The position numbers were made by a program, and so were the translations under genes. From UBA668 sp031413415 (GTDB taxonomy: Bacteria > Actinomycetota > Acidimicrobiia > Acidimicrobiales > Ilumatobacteraceae), in assembly GCA_031413415.1 (NCBI GenBank), contig JANOET010000265.1, forward strand, positions 1 to 25,740: a stretch of DNA of 25,740 nt, written 5' to 3'. The notes beneath the pieces are model-generated. The model made no database searches. It was not told the DNA's origin and saw only the letters and a program-made list of their open reading frames with translations. Below are positions 8,069 to 15,267 of the stretch, piece after piece; the first letter of the stretch is position 1, and every line of letters begins with the position of its first letter.

Positions 8069-8092
8069 CGCCCGTCGAACGGCGTTGCCGGG

Positions 8093-8098
8093 TAGCGT
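8093..8098 (+). promoter_or_regulatory. Predicted -10 element of lepB
   Basis: TAGCGT ends 8 nt before the ATG of the signal peptidase gene; no Shine-Dalgarno is present. It lies in the 38-nt gap after pafA. Pattern-based prediction. Confidence 0.45.
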
Positions 8099-8106
8099 GA
8101 CCGCCG

Positions 8107-8697
8107 ATGACCGACCAGCTCCTCGACGAGGCATCCGACCCGCAGCCGCCAGTGGCGATGCGGGAGAAGAAGAAATCCAGTGCTTGGGCCGAGTGGATCA
8201 TCGTCATCGTGGTGGCCGTCACCGCAGCGTTGGTGGTGCGAGCCTTCGTGCTGCAGCAGTTCGCCGTGTCCGGCCACTCCATGGACACCACACTGCACGA
8301 CGGTGACCGCGTGCTGGTCAACAAGCTCAGCTATCGCATGCACGACCCGAACCGCGGCGACGTGGTGGTGCTGAAGACCATCGAGGGCGCCGGGGAGCGC
8401 GACCTCATCAAGCGGGTCATTGGTCTCCCTGGCGAGACCGTCGAGTACCGCAACTGTGTGCTGCTCGTCGACGGGCGCGAGCTCATCGAGCCGTATCTCG
8501 ACCCGACCGTGGTGACGCCCACGTCCTGCGGCGGCGACCAGTCGAAGCTCACCGTCCCCTCCAACCACGTGTACGTCATGGGCGACAACCGAGGCGGGTC
8601 CAAGGACAGCCGCGACATCGGGCCGGTCGACTACCAGGACCTGCTCGGCCGAGCGTTCGTCATCATCTGGCCGACCAGGGACTGGACCTGGCTCTGA
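8107..8697 (+). CDS. lepB: Signal peptidase I
   Basis: This 196-residue membrane protease removes signal peptides from exported proteins. A polar N-terminus (1-27, with Lys-rich REKKKSS) precedes one transmembrane segment (about 29-47), so the catalytic domain faces outside. Box B is VSGHSMDTTL with nucleophile Ser58; box D is DLIKRVIGLPGE with general base Lys102; box E is VMGDNRGGSKDSRDIGPV. All catalytic landmarks of peptidase family S26 are intact, and the length suits a Gram-positive type enzyme. It sits between pafA and the tat genes, where mycobacteria have pafB and pafC, so secretion functions (lepB, tatB, tatC) are grouped here. It converges with the minus-strand phosphodiesterase gene 19 nt away; no hairpin terminator is obvious between them. 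Confidence 0.93.
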   Translation: MTDQLLDEASDPQPPVAMREKKKSSAWAEWIIVIVVAVTAALVVRAFVLQQFAVSGHSMDTTLHDGDRVLVNKLSYRMHDPNRGDVVVLKTIEGAGERDLIKRVIGLPGETVEYRNCVLLVDGRELIEPYLDPTVVTPTSCGGDQSKLTVPSNHVYVMGDNRGGSKDSRDIGPVDYQDLLGRAFVIIWPTRDWTWL

Positions 8698-8716
8698 GCC
8701 CTGCGGACGTCGGCGG

Positions 8717-9451
8717 TCACACGATCTCGGGCGGGCGGCCCAGAGTGGCGCGGTAGGCGTCCATCATCCGGTCCGGGTAATCGCTGTACACACCGTCGAT
8801 TCCCATCCAGAACGTCCGCTGCAGCAGTTCGGGCTGCTGGATGCCCCACGCGAAGGCCGTGCGTTCGAACCGATGGAACATCGTGACCAGACCGCCCGAC
8901 CAGTCGGTGTGGAACATGTTCACGCCGTCGATGCCCTCGTTGGCCAGCGTCGCCGCTCGCCGCTCGGGTCCCTCCTTGATCCTGTCGAGCCGTGTGCTGT
9001 CGACCAGCCGAACGCCATGGCCGCGCAGCGGGACGAGCAAGGCCCACTGCGGGTGGCACAGCCAGACGCGAGGCAGCATCGCCGGGGCCGCCTCGCGCAC
9101 GACATCGACGACGAGCCGACCCGACCGGGGGTCCTTGAGGTCGAGCGAGAGGTGGTACGCAGTCCCGCATTGCTCGAGCAGTTCGGCCAGCTCGGGGACG
9201 TGCCCCGGCAGCTGGTTCCGGCGCAGCTCGGAGATGGGCACCTTGCGCCCGAGGCGCCGGCCGACCACACCGTCGTGGTCGAGCACCGCCACCCCGTCGG
9301 AGGTGACCCAGACGTCGCTCTCGAGGCCGTTGGCTCCCAACTTCAGGGCCAGCTGGAAGGACTCGATCGTGTTCTCGGCGACGTAGGCGCGAGCACCGCG
9401 GTGCGCGAATCCGATGGGGTCGGCGAGGAGCGACGGCAGGCGCTGTTGCAC
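8717..9451 (-). CDS. Glycerophosphodiester phosphodiesterase family protein
   Basis: The 244-residue protein belongs to the GDPD family, which hydrolyses glycerophosphodiesters to glycerol 3-phosphate and an alcohol in a metal-dependent TIM barrel. The signature is near the start: IGFAHRGARAYVAENTIESF, then GANGLESDVWVTSDGVAVLD followed by HD. These supply the HRG, E-N-T, E-x-D and HD residues for metal and acid-base chemistry. Later blocks are LSLDLKD, VNMFHTDWSGG and GIDGVYSDYPDRMM, as expected. There is no signal peptide, so a cytoplasmic role in phospholipid headgroup turnover is likely. I chose the GTG at 9451; a TTG at 9526 would extend it by 25 poorly conserved residues and place the start within the tatB promoter. 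It is divergent from tatB. Confidence 0.88.
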   Translation of the reverse strand: MQQRLPSLLADPIGFAHRGARAYVAENTIESFQLALKLGANGLESDVWVTSDGVAVLDHDGVVGRRLGRKVPISELRRNQLPGHVPELAELLEQCGTAYHLSLDLKDPRSGRLVVDVVREAAPAMLPRVWLCHPQWALLVPLRGHGVRLVDSTRLDRIKEGPERRAATLANEGIDGVNMFHTDWSGGLVTMFHRFERTAFAWGIQQPELLQRTFWMGIDGVYSDYPDRMMDAYRATLGRPPEIV

Positions 9452-9530
9452 TGGATCAGCCTGCCACGCGAACCTGGGGGGAACGAAGCTCCACCGGCGA
9501 GTACGACCGCCGCAAACGGCCGACAACTCC

Positions 9531-9536
9531 TAGACT
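9531..9536 (+). promoter_or_regulatory. Predicted -10 element of tatB (leaderless)
   Basis: TAGACT ends 7 nt before the GTG start of tatB; there is no Shine-Dalgarno. The 92-nt divergent gap between the phosphodiesterase gene and tatB must also hold the promoter of the former, which I cannot place. Confidence 0.5.
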
Positions 9537-9543
9537 CGCCGTC

Positions 9544-10113
9544 GTGTTCAACATCCAGGGCAGCGAGCTGATCTTCCTGCTGCTCATCGCCCTCATCGTG
9601 CTCGGACCCGAGAAACTGCCGGATGCCATCCGGAAGTTCGGTCGGGCGTATGCCGAGTTCAAGAAGATGGCCAACGGATTCCAAGGCGAGCTGCGTGAAG
9701 CCCTCGACGAGCCGATGCGCGAGCTTCGCGAGACATCCGACATGATGCGCGCCGCAGTCGATTTCCAGGGGGACGACGGTGCGGCCCCCACGGCGGCCCC
9801 CGAAACCTCGGCGACCTCGTCGACGCCCAGGCGCGAGCAGGGTCTCAACTTCGGCAGCGCCAATCCGCGCCGATCGACCGCGTCGACCGATGACGCCGAC
9901 GGGGTGCCGCCGGCCGACGACACCGCAACGGCTCCACCGCAGCGTGAGCCGGGTCTGAACTTCGGCTCGGCGAACCCCACACGGACGACGCCGGCTCGCG
10001 ACCCGTTCGCCTCCGTCGAGCCGCCCTCCGTCGACGCGACCGACGACGTCGAACCGCCCTCGGTCGACGCGGCCGACGACGTCGCCCCCGCACGTGAGGA
10101 TGCCGCCGAATGA
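9544..10113 (+). CDS. tatB: Twin-arginine translocase subunit TatB (TatA/B family)
   Basis: TatB works with TatC to recognise twin-arginine signal peptides at the membrane. The 189-residue chain opens with a single short transmembrane segment (about 8-20) containing Glu8 in MFNIQGSELI, then VLGPEKLPDAIRKFGRA and an amphipathic helix up to about residue 60. The LGPEKLP hinge and Glu8 favour TatB over TatA. Residues 75-189 form a long disordered acidic/Pro tail with two kinds of repeat: GLNFGSANP at 100-108 and again at 137-145, and a tandem VEPPSVDAxDD at 158-168 and 169-179. The tail is much longer than the minimal TatB. The stop overlaps the tatC start (ATGA), so the subunits are translationally coupled. 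The GTG start lies 7 nt after a -10 box. Confidence 0.88.
   Translation: MFNIQGSELIFLLLIALIVLGPEKLPDAIRKFGRAYAEFKKMANGFQGELREALDEPMRELRETSDMMRAAVDFQGDDGAAPTAAPETSATSSTPRREQGLNFGSANPRRSTASTDDADGVPPADDTATAPPQREPGLNFGSANPTRTTPARDPFASVEPPSVDATDDVEPPSVDAADDVAPAREDAAE
9841..9978 (+). repeat. Two GLNFGSANP peptide motifs in the TatB tail
   Basis: The nine-residue peptide GLNFGSANP is encoded at 9841-9867 and again at 9952-9978, each time preceded by Arg-Glu-x. The residues are identical, but the Leu, Ser, Ala, second Asn and Pro codons differ, with Ser as AGC in one and TCG in the other. This shows conservation at the protein level rather than a fresh DNA duplication. Confidence 0.85.
10015..10080 (+). 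repeat. 33-bp tandem duplication in the tatB tail
   Basis: Two adjacent 33-bp units encode VEPPSVDATDD and VEPPSVDAADD. They differ at only a few bases, so this looks like a recent in-frame tandem duplication, unlike the older GLNFGSANP pair upstream. Confidence 0.85.
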
Positions 10114-10916
10114 AGATCCCCTTCACCGGCTCGATGCCCAAGCCCGAGGCCGCCGACGACCGGATGTCGCTCACACATCACCTGGCCGAGCTGCGAATCC
10201 GTATCATCCGATCGCTGCTCGCCATTGTCGCGGGCATCATCGTCCTGCTCGCCAGCTACGACCAGGTGCTCAACTTCCTGTGGCGTCCGTACCGCCAGCT
10301 CTGCGTCGACAAGCCCGAACTCGTGGGCGAATGCTCGCTGCAGTTCCTGGGCCCGCTCGAAGGGTTCACGACCCGCCTCACGATCTGCACCTACGGCGGC
10401 ATCATCCTCGCCCTTCCGGTCATCCTGTGGCAGGTCTGGCGTTTCATCGTGCCTGCGCTGCACGCCGACGAGAAGAAGTACGCCGTCCCGTTCGTCGTCT
10501 CGTCGGTGGTGTTGTTCATCCTCGGCGGTCTGGTGGCGTGGTTCACGCTGACGCCGGCGCTCGACTTCCTCATCTCGTGGTCCGGCGAGGGTGTCGAGGC
10601 GAACTTCCAGGTGAGCAAATACATCAACCTCGTCGGTGTGATGATCGCCGCGTTCGGTGTCACCTTCTTGTTCCCGGTGCTGCTCGTGTTCCTGCAGCTC
10701 GTCGGCATTCTCACGCCGCAGATTCTCTTGAAGCAGTGGCGCATCGCCACCGTGGTCATCTTCGGTCTCGCCGCAATCATCACCCCGAGTGGCGACCCGT
10801 ACAGCATGCTCGCGCTGGCCATCCCCATGGTCATCTTCTACGGCATCTCGATCGTCATCGGCAGGATCGCGCAGAAGCGGAAGCTGGCACGAGAAGCGGC
10901 CGCGGACGCAGCCTGA
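10110..10916 (+). CDS. tatC: Twin-arginine translocase subunit TatC
   Basis: TatC is the polytopic core of the Tat receptor that binds the twin-arginine signal. The 268-residue protein has the expected six hydrophobic segments, with the conserved cytoplasmic start MSLTHHLAELRIRIIRSLL (about 19-37), FLGPLEGFTTRLTICTYGG in the region after the first periplasmic loop, LPVILWQVWRFIVPALHADE, the third-loop block FGVTFLFPVLLVFLQ and the late ITPSGDPYSMLALAIPM. The Glu in HLAELR and the Phe-x-x-Pro and Pro-Ser-Gly-Asp-Pro features are as in other TatC proteins. The ATG at 10110 overlaps the tatB stop by 4 nt. The helicase gene begins 13 nt after the stop, so the three are probably one transcript, the same order as tatA-tatC-helY in mycobacteria. 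Confidence 0.95.
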   Translation: MKIPFTGSMPKPEAADDRMSLTHHLAELRIRIIRSLLAIVAGIIVLLASYDQVLNFLWRPYRQLCVDKPELVGECSLQFLGPLEGFTTRLTICTYGGIILALPVILWQVWRFIVPALHADEKKYAVPFVVSSVVLFILGGLVAWFTLTPALDFLISWSGEGVEANFQVSKYINLVGVMIAAFGVTFLFPVLLVFLQLVGILTPQILLKQWRIATVVIFGLAAIITPSGDPYSMLALAIPMVIFYGISIVIGRIAQKRKLAREAAADAA

Positions 10917-10929
10917 CACGATTGGTGAC

Positions 10930-13584
10930 GTGCGCCACGACCGGGCCGAGCTGATCGCCCACTACACCTTCCCGCTCGACGGGTTCCAGGTCAGGGCACT
11001 CGACGCGCTCGACGAGGGGGAATCGGTGCTGGTCGCTGCACCCACTGGCAGCGGCAAGACCGTGGTGGCCGAATACGCCATCGACGCCGCGGTGGCAGAC
11101 GGCAAGCGTGCGTTCTACACGGCGCCGGTCAAAGCGTTGTCGAACCAGAAGTACCACGATCTCGTCGACCGGCTCGGCCCCCAGCAGGTCGGCCTGCTCA
11201 CCGGTGACAACTCGATCAACGGCGACGCTCCCGTGGTGGTGATGACCACCGAGGTGCTGCGCAACATGATCTATGCACGCAGCCACGGACTGCGCGATCT
11301 CGCCGCCGTCGTGCTCGACGAGGTGCACTTCCTGCAGGACACCTATCGAGGTCCGGTGTGGGAGGAGGTCATCATCCATCTGCCGTCGCACGTGCGTCTG
11401 GTGTGCCTCTCCGCAACCGTGAGCAACGCGCACGAGCTGGCCGACTGGATCAGCACCGTGCGCGGTCCCACCAAGGCCATCCTCGAGGACCGTCGGCCGG
11501 TTCGTCTCGACAACCTCTACCTGATCGGCGACAAGACCCACGACCGGCTGCACCTGCTACCCACACTCGTCAACGGTCGAGCGAACCACGATGCGCTGCG
11601 CCTCGACGCCGAGGGTGCCAGGGCCGGCAAGGGCGGACGCAACAGCCGTGGCGACAGGCGGAAGCTCTTCACTCCGTCGCGGCTCGAGACGGTCGACATC
11701 CTCGAGCGGGAAGGCAAGCTGCCCGCCATCTACTTCATCTTCAGCCGTAACCAGTGCGACGAAGCGGCCCGCAGTTGCCTCGCCGCGGGAGTGCGACTCA
11801 CCACCGGGGCCGAACGCGATCGCATCCGTGAGATCGTCGACGCTCGCCTGGGAGCGATGGACCCGGCCGATCTCGCCGTCCTCGGCTATGGCCAGTTCCT
11901 GGCCCAGCTCGAAGCCGGTCTCGCCGCGCACCACGCCGGCATGGTGCCGCCGTTCAAGGAGGTCGTCGAAGCCTGCTTCGTCGAGGGGCTGGTGAAGGTC
12001 GTGTTCGCGACCGAGACGCTCGCCGTGGGCATCAACATGCCGGCCAAGTCGGTGGTCATCGAGAAGCTCAGCAAGTTCACCGGCGATCACCACACGTTCC
12101 TCACGCCGGGCGAATACACCCAGCTCACCGGGCGGGCCGGTCGGCGCGGCCTCGACGATCTGGGCCACGCCATCGTCCTGTGGAATCCGTTCGTGCCGTT
12201 CGACCAGGTGGCCACCTTGGCTGCAAGCCGCACGTTCCATCTCAACTCGGCGTTCCGACCCACCTACAACATGGCGGCGAACCTGGTGCGCTCGTACACC
12301 AGCGAGCGCGCTCACCACCTGCTCAACCTGTCATTCGCGCAGTATCAGGGCGACCGCGACGTGGTCAAGATCGAAGCCCGCCTCGAGCGCCGACAGCAGC
12401 ATCTGGCCGACCTGGTCGAAAAGTCGCGCAGTCCGTACGGCGATGTCGACGACTATCGGCGCCGCCTCGAGCGCAAGGACGAGGCGCGGCCCACCGGCCC
12501 ACCCGGACGCGACGACGTCGTGACGTTGGCCATCCTGCGTCTGAAGCCGGGCGACATCATCTATGCCGAGAAGGGCCGCTACGTGGGCCGGGTCGCGGTG
12601 TTGACCATGGCGCACCGGAAGGGTGGTGTGCGCCTGACAGGGGTCACGACTCGGCGCGAACTGGTGATGCTCAGCACGTCCGACTTCGACGAGCCGCCGC
12701 GAGCGATTGGCAAGATCGAGCTCCCCATCGACTATGCGCCGAACCGACACGACTACCAGAAGGAGGTGGGGATCCGCCTCGAGAAGGCCGACACCCTGCC
12801 CCACTCGAGGAAGCAGCGCCGGGCCGCCGCCGAAGACCAGCCGATCACCCATCCGGTGGAGGACGACCCCGAGCTCGACGATCGCATCAAGGCGGCGACA
12901 CAGGCGGAACGCGTGGCACGCGAGGTGGAGGAGTTGCGTCAGCGCGTCAAGGGACGCAGTCAGTCGATCGCTCGCGACTTCGACCGCGTGTTGGCCATCC
13001 TCCAGCAGTGGGGCTACGTCGACGGGTGGTCGCTGACCGACGGTGGCGAGATCCTGTCGCGCACGTTCCACGAGTGCGACCTGCTCGTGGTCGAGTGCGT
13101 GCGCCAAGGACTGCTCGACGGCGTCGACGCACCGACGCTCGCCGGCCTGGCCAGCGTGTTCGTCTACGAACACCGCAGTCCCGAAGCGCCACCTGCGCCG
13201 TGGTATCCCTCGGCCGAGGCTCGCCGACGGTGGCAGTCCATCGCCCGAATCTCGTACTCCTTGCAGGACGCCGAGGAGGCTGCCGGGCTCTCGGTGCATC
13301 GCCCGCCCGATCCGACGTTCATCGCCGTCGCGTACGCCTGGGCGGCGGGCGAGGGCTTCGCCGAGGTGGTGGCGACCGAGGAGATGTCGGGCGGCGATTT
13401 CGTACGCACGATGAAGCAGCTCATCGACCTGGTGCGTCAGCTCGCGCTCGTCGCGCCGTCGAAGGCCACCCGGAAGGTGGCCGAGGAGGCCGCCGAAGCG
13501 TTGTTCCGCGGTGTGGTCGCCGACTCGAGTGCCGTCGAGGTCGACGACCCGAACGAGGTCGACGGTGACGATCCGCAAGGGTGA
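10930..13584 (+). CDS. helY: SKI2/MTR4-like DEAD/DEAH-box helicase (HelY type)
   Basis: This 884-residue protein belongs to the Ski2-like superfamily 2 RNA helicases. Domain 1 has Walker A APTGSGKT (37-44), TAPVKALSNQKY, TTEVLRNM, the DEVH box (130-133) and motif III in CLSATVSNA. Domain 2 has AAHHAGMVPPFKE, FATETLAVGINMPAKSVV and motif VI QLTGRAGRRGLDD (398-410). The last third carries a coiled region and an arch/DSHCT-type C-terminus (CDLLVVECVRQGLLDG ... MKQLIDLVRQLA). Homologues act on structured RNA; the bacterial substrate is not known to me. The GTG at 10930 starts at the family N-terminus (HYTFPLDGFQVRALDALDEG) and lies 13 nt after tatC. A longer in-frame extension upstream is only a shadow of tatC. 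Its stop overlaps the next start. Confidence 0.92.
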   Translation: MRHDRAELIAHYTFPLDGFQVRALDALDEGESVLVAAPTGSGKTVVAEYAIDAAVADGKRAFYTAPVKALSNQKYHDLVDRLGPQQVGLLTGDNSINGDAPVVVMTTEVLRNMIYARSHGLRDLAAVVLDEVHFLQDTYRGPVWEEVIIHLPSHVRLVCLSATVSNAHELADWISTVRGPTKAILEDRRPVRLDNLYLIGDKTHDRLHLLPTLVNGRANHDALRLDAEGARAGKGGRNSRGDRRKLFTPSRLETVDILEREGKLPAIYFIFSRNQCDEAARSCLAAGVRLTTGAERDRIREIVDARLGAMDPADLAVLGYGQFLAQLEAGLAAHHAGMVPPFKEVVEACFVEGLVKVVFATETLAVGINMPAKSVVIEKLSKFTGDHHTFLTPGEYTQLTGRAGRRGLDDLGHAIVLWNPFVPFDQVATLAASRTFHLNSAFRPTYNMAANLVRSYTSERAHHLLNLSFAQYQGDRDVVKIEARLERRQQHLADLVEKSRSPYGDVDDYRRRLERKDEARPTGPPGRDDVVTLAILRLKPGDIIYAEKGRYVGRVAVLTMAHRKGGVRLTGVTTRRELVMLSTSDFDEPPRAIGKIELPIDYAPNRHDYQKEVGIRLEKADTLPHSRKQRRAAAEDQPITHPVEDDPELDDRIKAATQAERVAREVEELRQRVKGRSQSIARDFDRVLAILQQWGYVDGWSLTDGGEILSRTFHECDLLVVECVRQGLLDGVDAPTLAGLASVFVYEHRSPEAPPAPWYPSAEARRRWQSIARISYSLQDAEEAAGLSVHRPPDPTFIAVAYAWAAGEGFAEVVATEEMSGGDFVRTMKQLIDLVRQLALVAPSKATRKVAEEAAEALFRGVVADSSAVEVDDPNEVDGDDPQG

Positions 13585-14179
13585 GTCCTGGGGCGAGCCT
13601 GCCGAGGTGCCACCCGAAGGGTTGCAGACGGCGCCCGACGATCGCGGCGCGTCCCGACAGGTCGAGTTGCGCATGGCGGCGGGCCAGCCGCTGACGCCCA
13701 TCGGCGTCCTCGGGGGCGACATGGCCCGCACGATGGGTGGCGGCACGCCGGGTCGCTTCGACGGTGCCCACGTGCGCGCTCCGGTCGACCTGTTGCACGT
13801 CGTGGCCGACGGCCGCGAACACTGGGCGCTCGCCCACGTCATCGCGCGACGGTCGTGGTGGCGCGGTGAGGTGGTCCTGGCGATGAATGCACAGTTCCTC
13901 GGGCGTTACGACGTCGCACCACGTTCGCACCCCAACGACGGACGCGTCGATGTCCTGCGCGTGGAGCGGTCGATGCCGCTGCGGGCACGCGTGCAGGCGC
14001 GCCATCGCGCACGAACCGGTACCCACGTCCCACACCCGCAGGTGCAGGTGTCGGCAGCGGGGGAGTGGCACGTCACGTTCGACCGCCCGTTGCGCCTCTT
14101 CGTCGACGGAACCCGGTGCGGCGAGGTGCGCGACCTGCGCGTGCGGGTCGTGCCCGACGCCCTCGTGCTGCACGCCTGA
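13565..14179 (+). CDS. Diacylglycerol-kinase-like protein lacking the N-terminal catalytic domain
   Basis: The 204-residue protein matches the second half of the diacylglycerol kinase/YegS fold. TPIGVLGGDMARTMGG (44-59) resembles the GTGNDLAR region, and NAQFLGRYDVAPRSHPNDGR (108-127) with VDV is the typical C-terminal sandwich block with its Asn-Asp-Gly. TGTHVPHPQVQV and FVDGTRCGEVRDLRV (179-193) follow the rest of that domain, where substrate kinases carry a D-G turn. The N-terminal nucleotide-binding part with GGDGT is absent, and the first 35 residues are unlike it. It may bind a ligand or partner without kinase activity. The GTG start at 13565 lies inside the end of helY (overlap of 20 nt), so it is probably translated together with the helicase. 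No other family fits better; the assignment rests on pattern resemblance. Confidence 0.6.
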   Translation: MTIRKGESWGEPAEVPPEGLQTAPDDRGASRQVELRMAAGQPLTPIGVLGGDMARTMGGGTPGRFDGAHVRAPVDLLHVVADGREHWALAHVIARRSWWRGEVVLAMNAQFLGRYDVAPRSHPNDGRVDVLRVERSMPLRARVQARHRARTGTHVPHPQVQVSAAGEWHVTFDRPLRLFVDGTRCGEVRDLRVRVVPDALVLHA

Positions 14180-14199
14180 CCCCTCACGGCCGACGCCAC

Positions 14200-14205
14200 T
14201 AGGGT
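14200..14205 (+). promoter_or_regulatory. Predicted -10 element of the MDR oxidoreductase gene
   Basis: TAGGGT ends 7 nt before the ATG at 14213. It argues for that start over the in-frame GTG at 14207, which would lie almost on top of the -10 box. Confidence 0.5.
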
Positions 14206-14212
14206 CGTGCCC

Positions 14213-15205
14213 ATGCAGGCGTGGATCCTCGACGAGTCACCCGGGAGCTACCGACTGGGCGACATCGAGCCCCCGCCGCTGGCCCCCGACGACGTGCGCA
14301 TCCGTGTGGTGGCGAGCGCCCTGAACCACATGGACCTGTGGGTCACTCGCGGCTTGCCACGGCCACCGTTGCCGCACGTCCCGGGTTGCGACGTCGCCGG
14401 CGTCGTGCACGAGGTCGGCCATGACGTCACGAACGTCGCCGTCGGCGACGAGGTGGTCGTCAACCCCGGTGTCTCGCCCGTCGACGAGATCGTCTCCTGG
14501 GGCAACGACAGCCCGATGGCTCCCGGGTTCAGGATCTATGGTGAGCACACCTGGGGTGGGCACTGCACCTTCGCCACGGCACCGGCGCGCAACGTGCGGC
14601 CTCGGCCGGCCGGTCGCACGTGGGCTGAATCGGCGGCGTATCCGCTCGCGTACCTCACCGCGTACCGCATGTTGCGTCGCGCCAGGGCGCGGGCCGGCGA
14701 GACCGTCCTCGTCGTGGGAATCGGGTCCGGCGTGTCGTGCGCGGCCCTGGCGCTGGCCCGACAGATGGGCTGCCAGGTCGTGGTCACCAGCCGCAGCGAG
14801 GCCAAGCGCGCCGAGGCACTGGCGATGGGCGCCCACGCGGCCTACGACAGCGCCGACGCCCGCTGGCCCGTCGAAGCCCACGTCGTGATCGAGAGCGTCG
14901 GTCCGGCGACGTGGGAGCAGTCCATCCGCACGTTGCGGCCCGGCGGACGTCTGGTGGTGTGCGGCGGCACCTCCGGGCCGAAGGTCGAGCTGAACCTTCC
15001 TCGGCTGTTCTTCAAGCAGTTCGAGATCATCGGCAGCACGATGGGGAGCTACGAGGAGTTCGACGACGTGACGGGTCTCGTCACCCAGGGGGTCGACGTG
15101 CGCGTCGATCGCACCTACCGTCTGGAGGAGTACGTCGACGCTCTGGCCCGGCTCGAGCAGGGCGAGCAACTCGGCAAGATCGTGCTGCTGCACGGTCACG
15201 ACTGA
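14213..15205 (+). CDS. Zinc-type alcohol dehydrogenase-like MDR oxidoreductase
   Basis: The 330-residue protein is a medium-chain dehydrogenase/reductase using NAD(P)H; its substrate cannot be told from sequence. The GroES-like first domain shows APDDVRIRVVASALNHMDLW and PHVPGCDVAGVVHEVG; the Rossmann domain has ETVLVVGIGSGVSCAALALA with the dinucleotide-binding Gly pattern, followed by VVVTSRSEAKRAEALAMGA. The end (LFFKQFEIIGSTMGSYEEF) is typical. The lobe that in zinc alcohol dehydrogenases carries four Cys for the structural zinc is present as NPGVSPVDEIVSWGNDSPM, but it has no Cys. IYGEHTWGGHCTFATAP follows as in other members. The ATG at 14213 is chosen from the -10 spacing. An M20 amidohydrolase gene follows after 62 nt. 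Confidence 0.88.
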   Translation: MQAWILDESPGSYRLGDIEPPPLAPDDVRIRVVASALNHMDLWVTRGLPRPPLPHVPGCDVAGVVHEVGHDVTNVAVGDEVVVNPGVSPVDEIVSWGNDSPMAPGFRIYGEHTWGGHCTFATAPARNVRPRPAGRTWAESAAYPLAYLTAYRMLRRARARAGETVLVVGIGSGVSCAALALARQMGCQVVVTSRSEAKRAEALAMGAHAAYDSADARWPVEAHVVIESVGPATWEQSIRTLRPGGRLVVCGGTSGPKVELNLPRLFFKQFEIIGSTMGSYEEFDDVTGLVTQGVDVRVDRTYRLEEYVDALARLEQGEQLGKIVLLHGHD

Positions 15206-15225
15206 GCGATCACCGCACCGGCACG

Positions 15226-15252
15226 AACGAACCAGAACGAACCAGAACGAAC
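15226..15252 (+). repeat. 10-bp tandem repeat in the leader of the M20 gene
   Basis: AACGAACCAG is repeated 2.7 times in the 62-nt gap between the oxidoreductase stop and the M20 amidohydrolase start, ending just before that gene's GAGGAG ribosome binding site (15255-15260). It may be slippage or a short regulatory repeat; no function can be read from it. Confidence 0.8.
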
Positions 15253-15267
15253 ACGAGGAGATCACCC

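Noticed and set aside
8698..8716. Terminator between the convergent lepB and phosphodiesterase genes
   Set aside because: The gap is only 19 nt and no GC stem with a T-tract is visible there.
9452..9526. TTG-initiated 25-residue extension of the phosphodiesterase
   Set aside because: It is not similar to GDPD proteins and would run into the promoter region of tatB.
9544..10113. Calling the Tat subunit TatA
   Set aside because: The LGPEKLP hinge, Glu8 in the SELI context and the long tail fit TatB better, although mycobacteria name the gene at this position tatA; functional overlap within the family remains possible.
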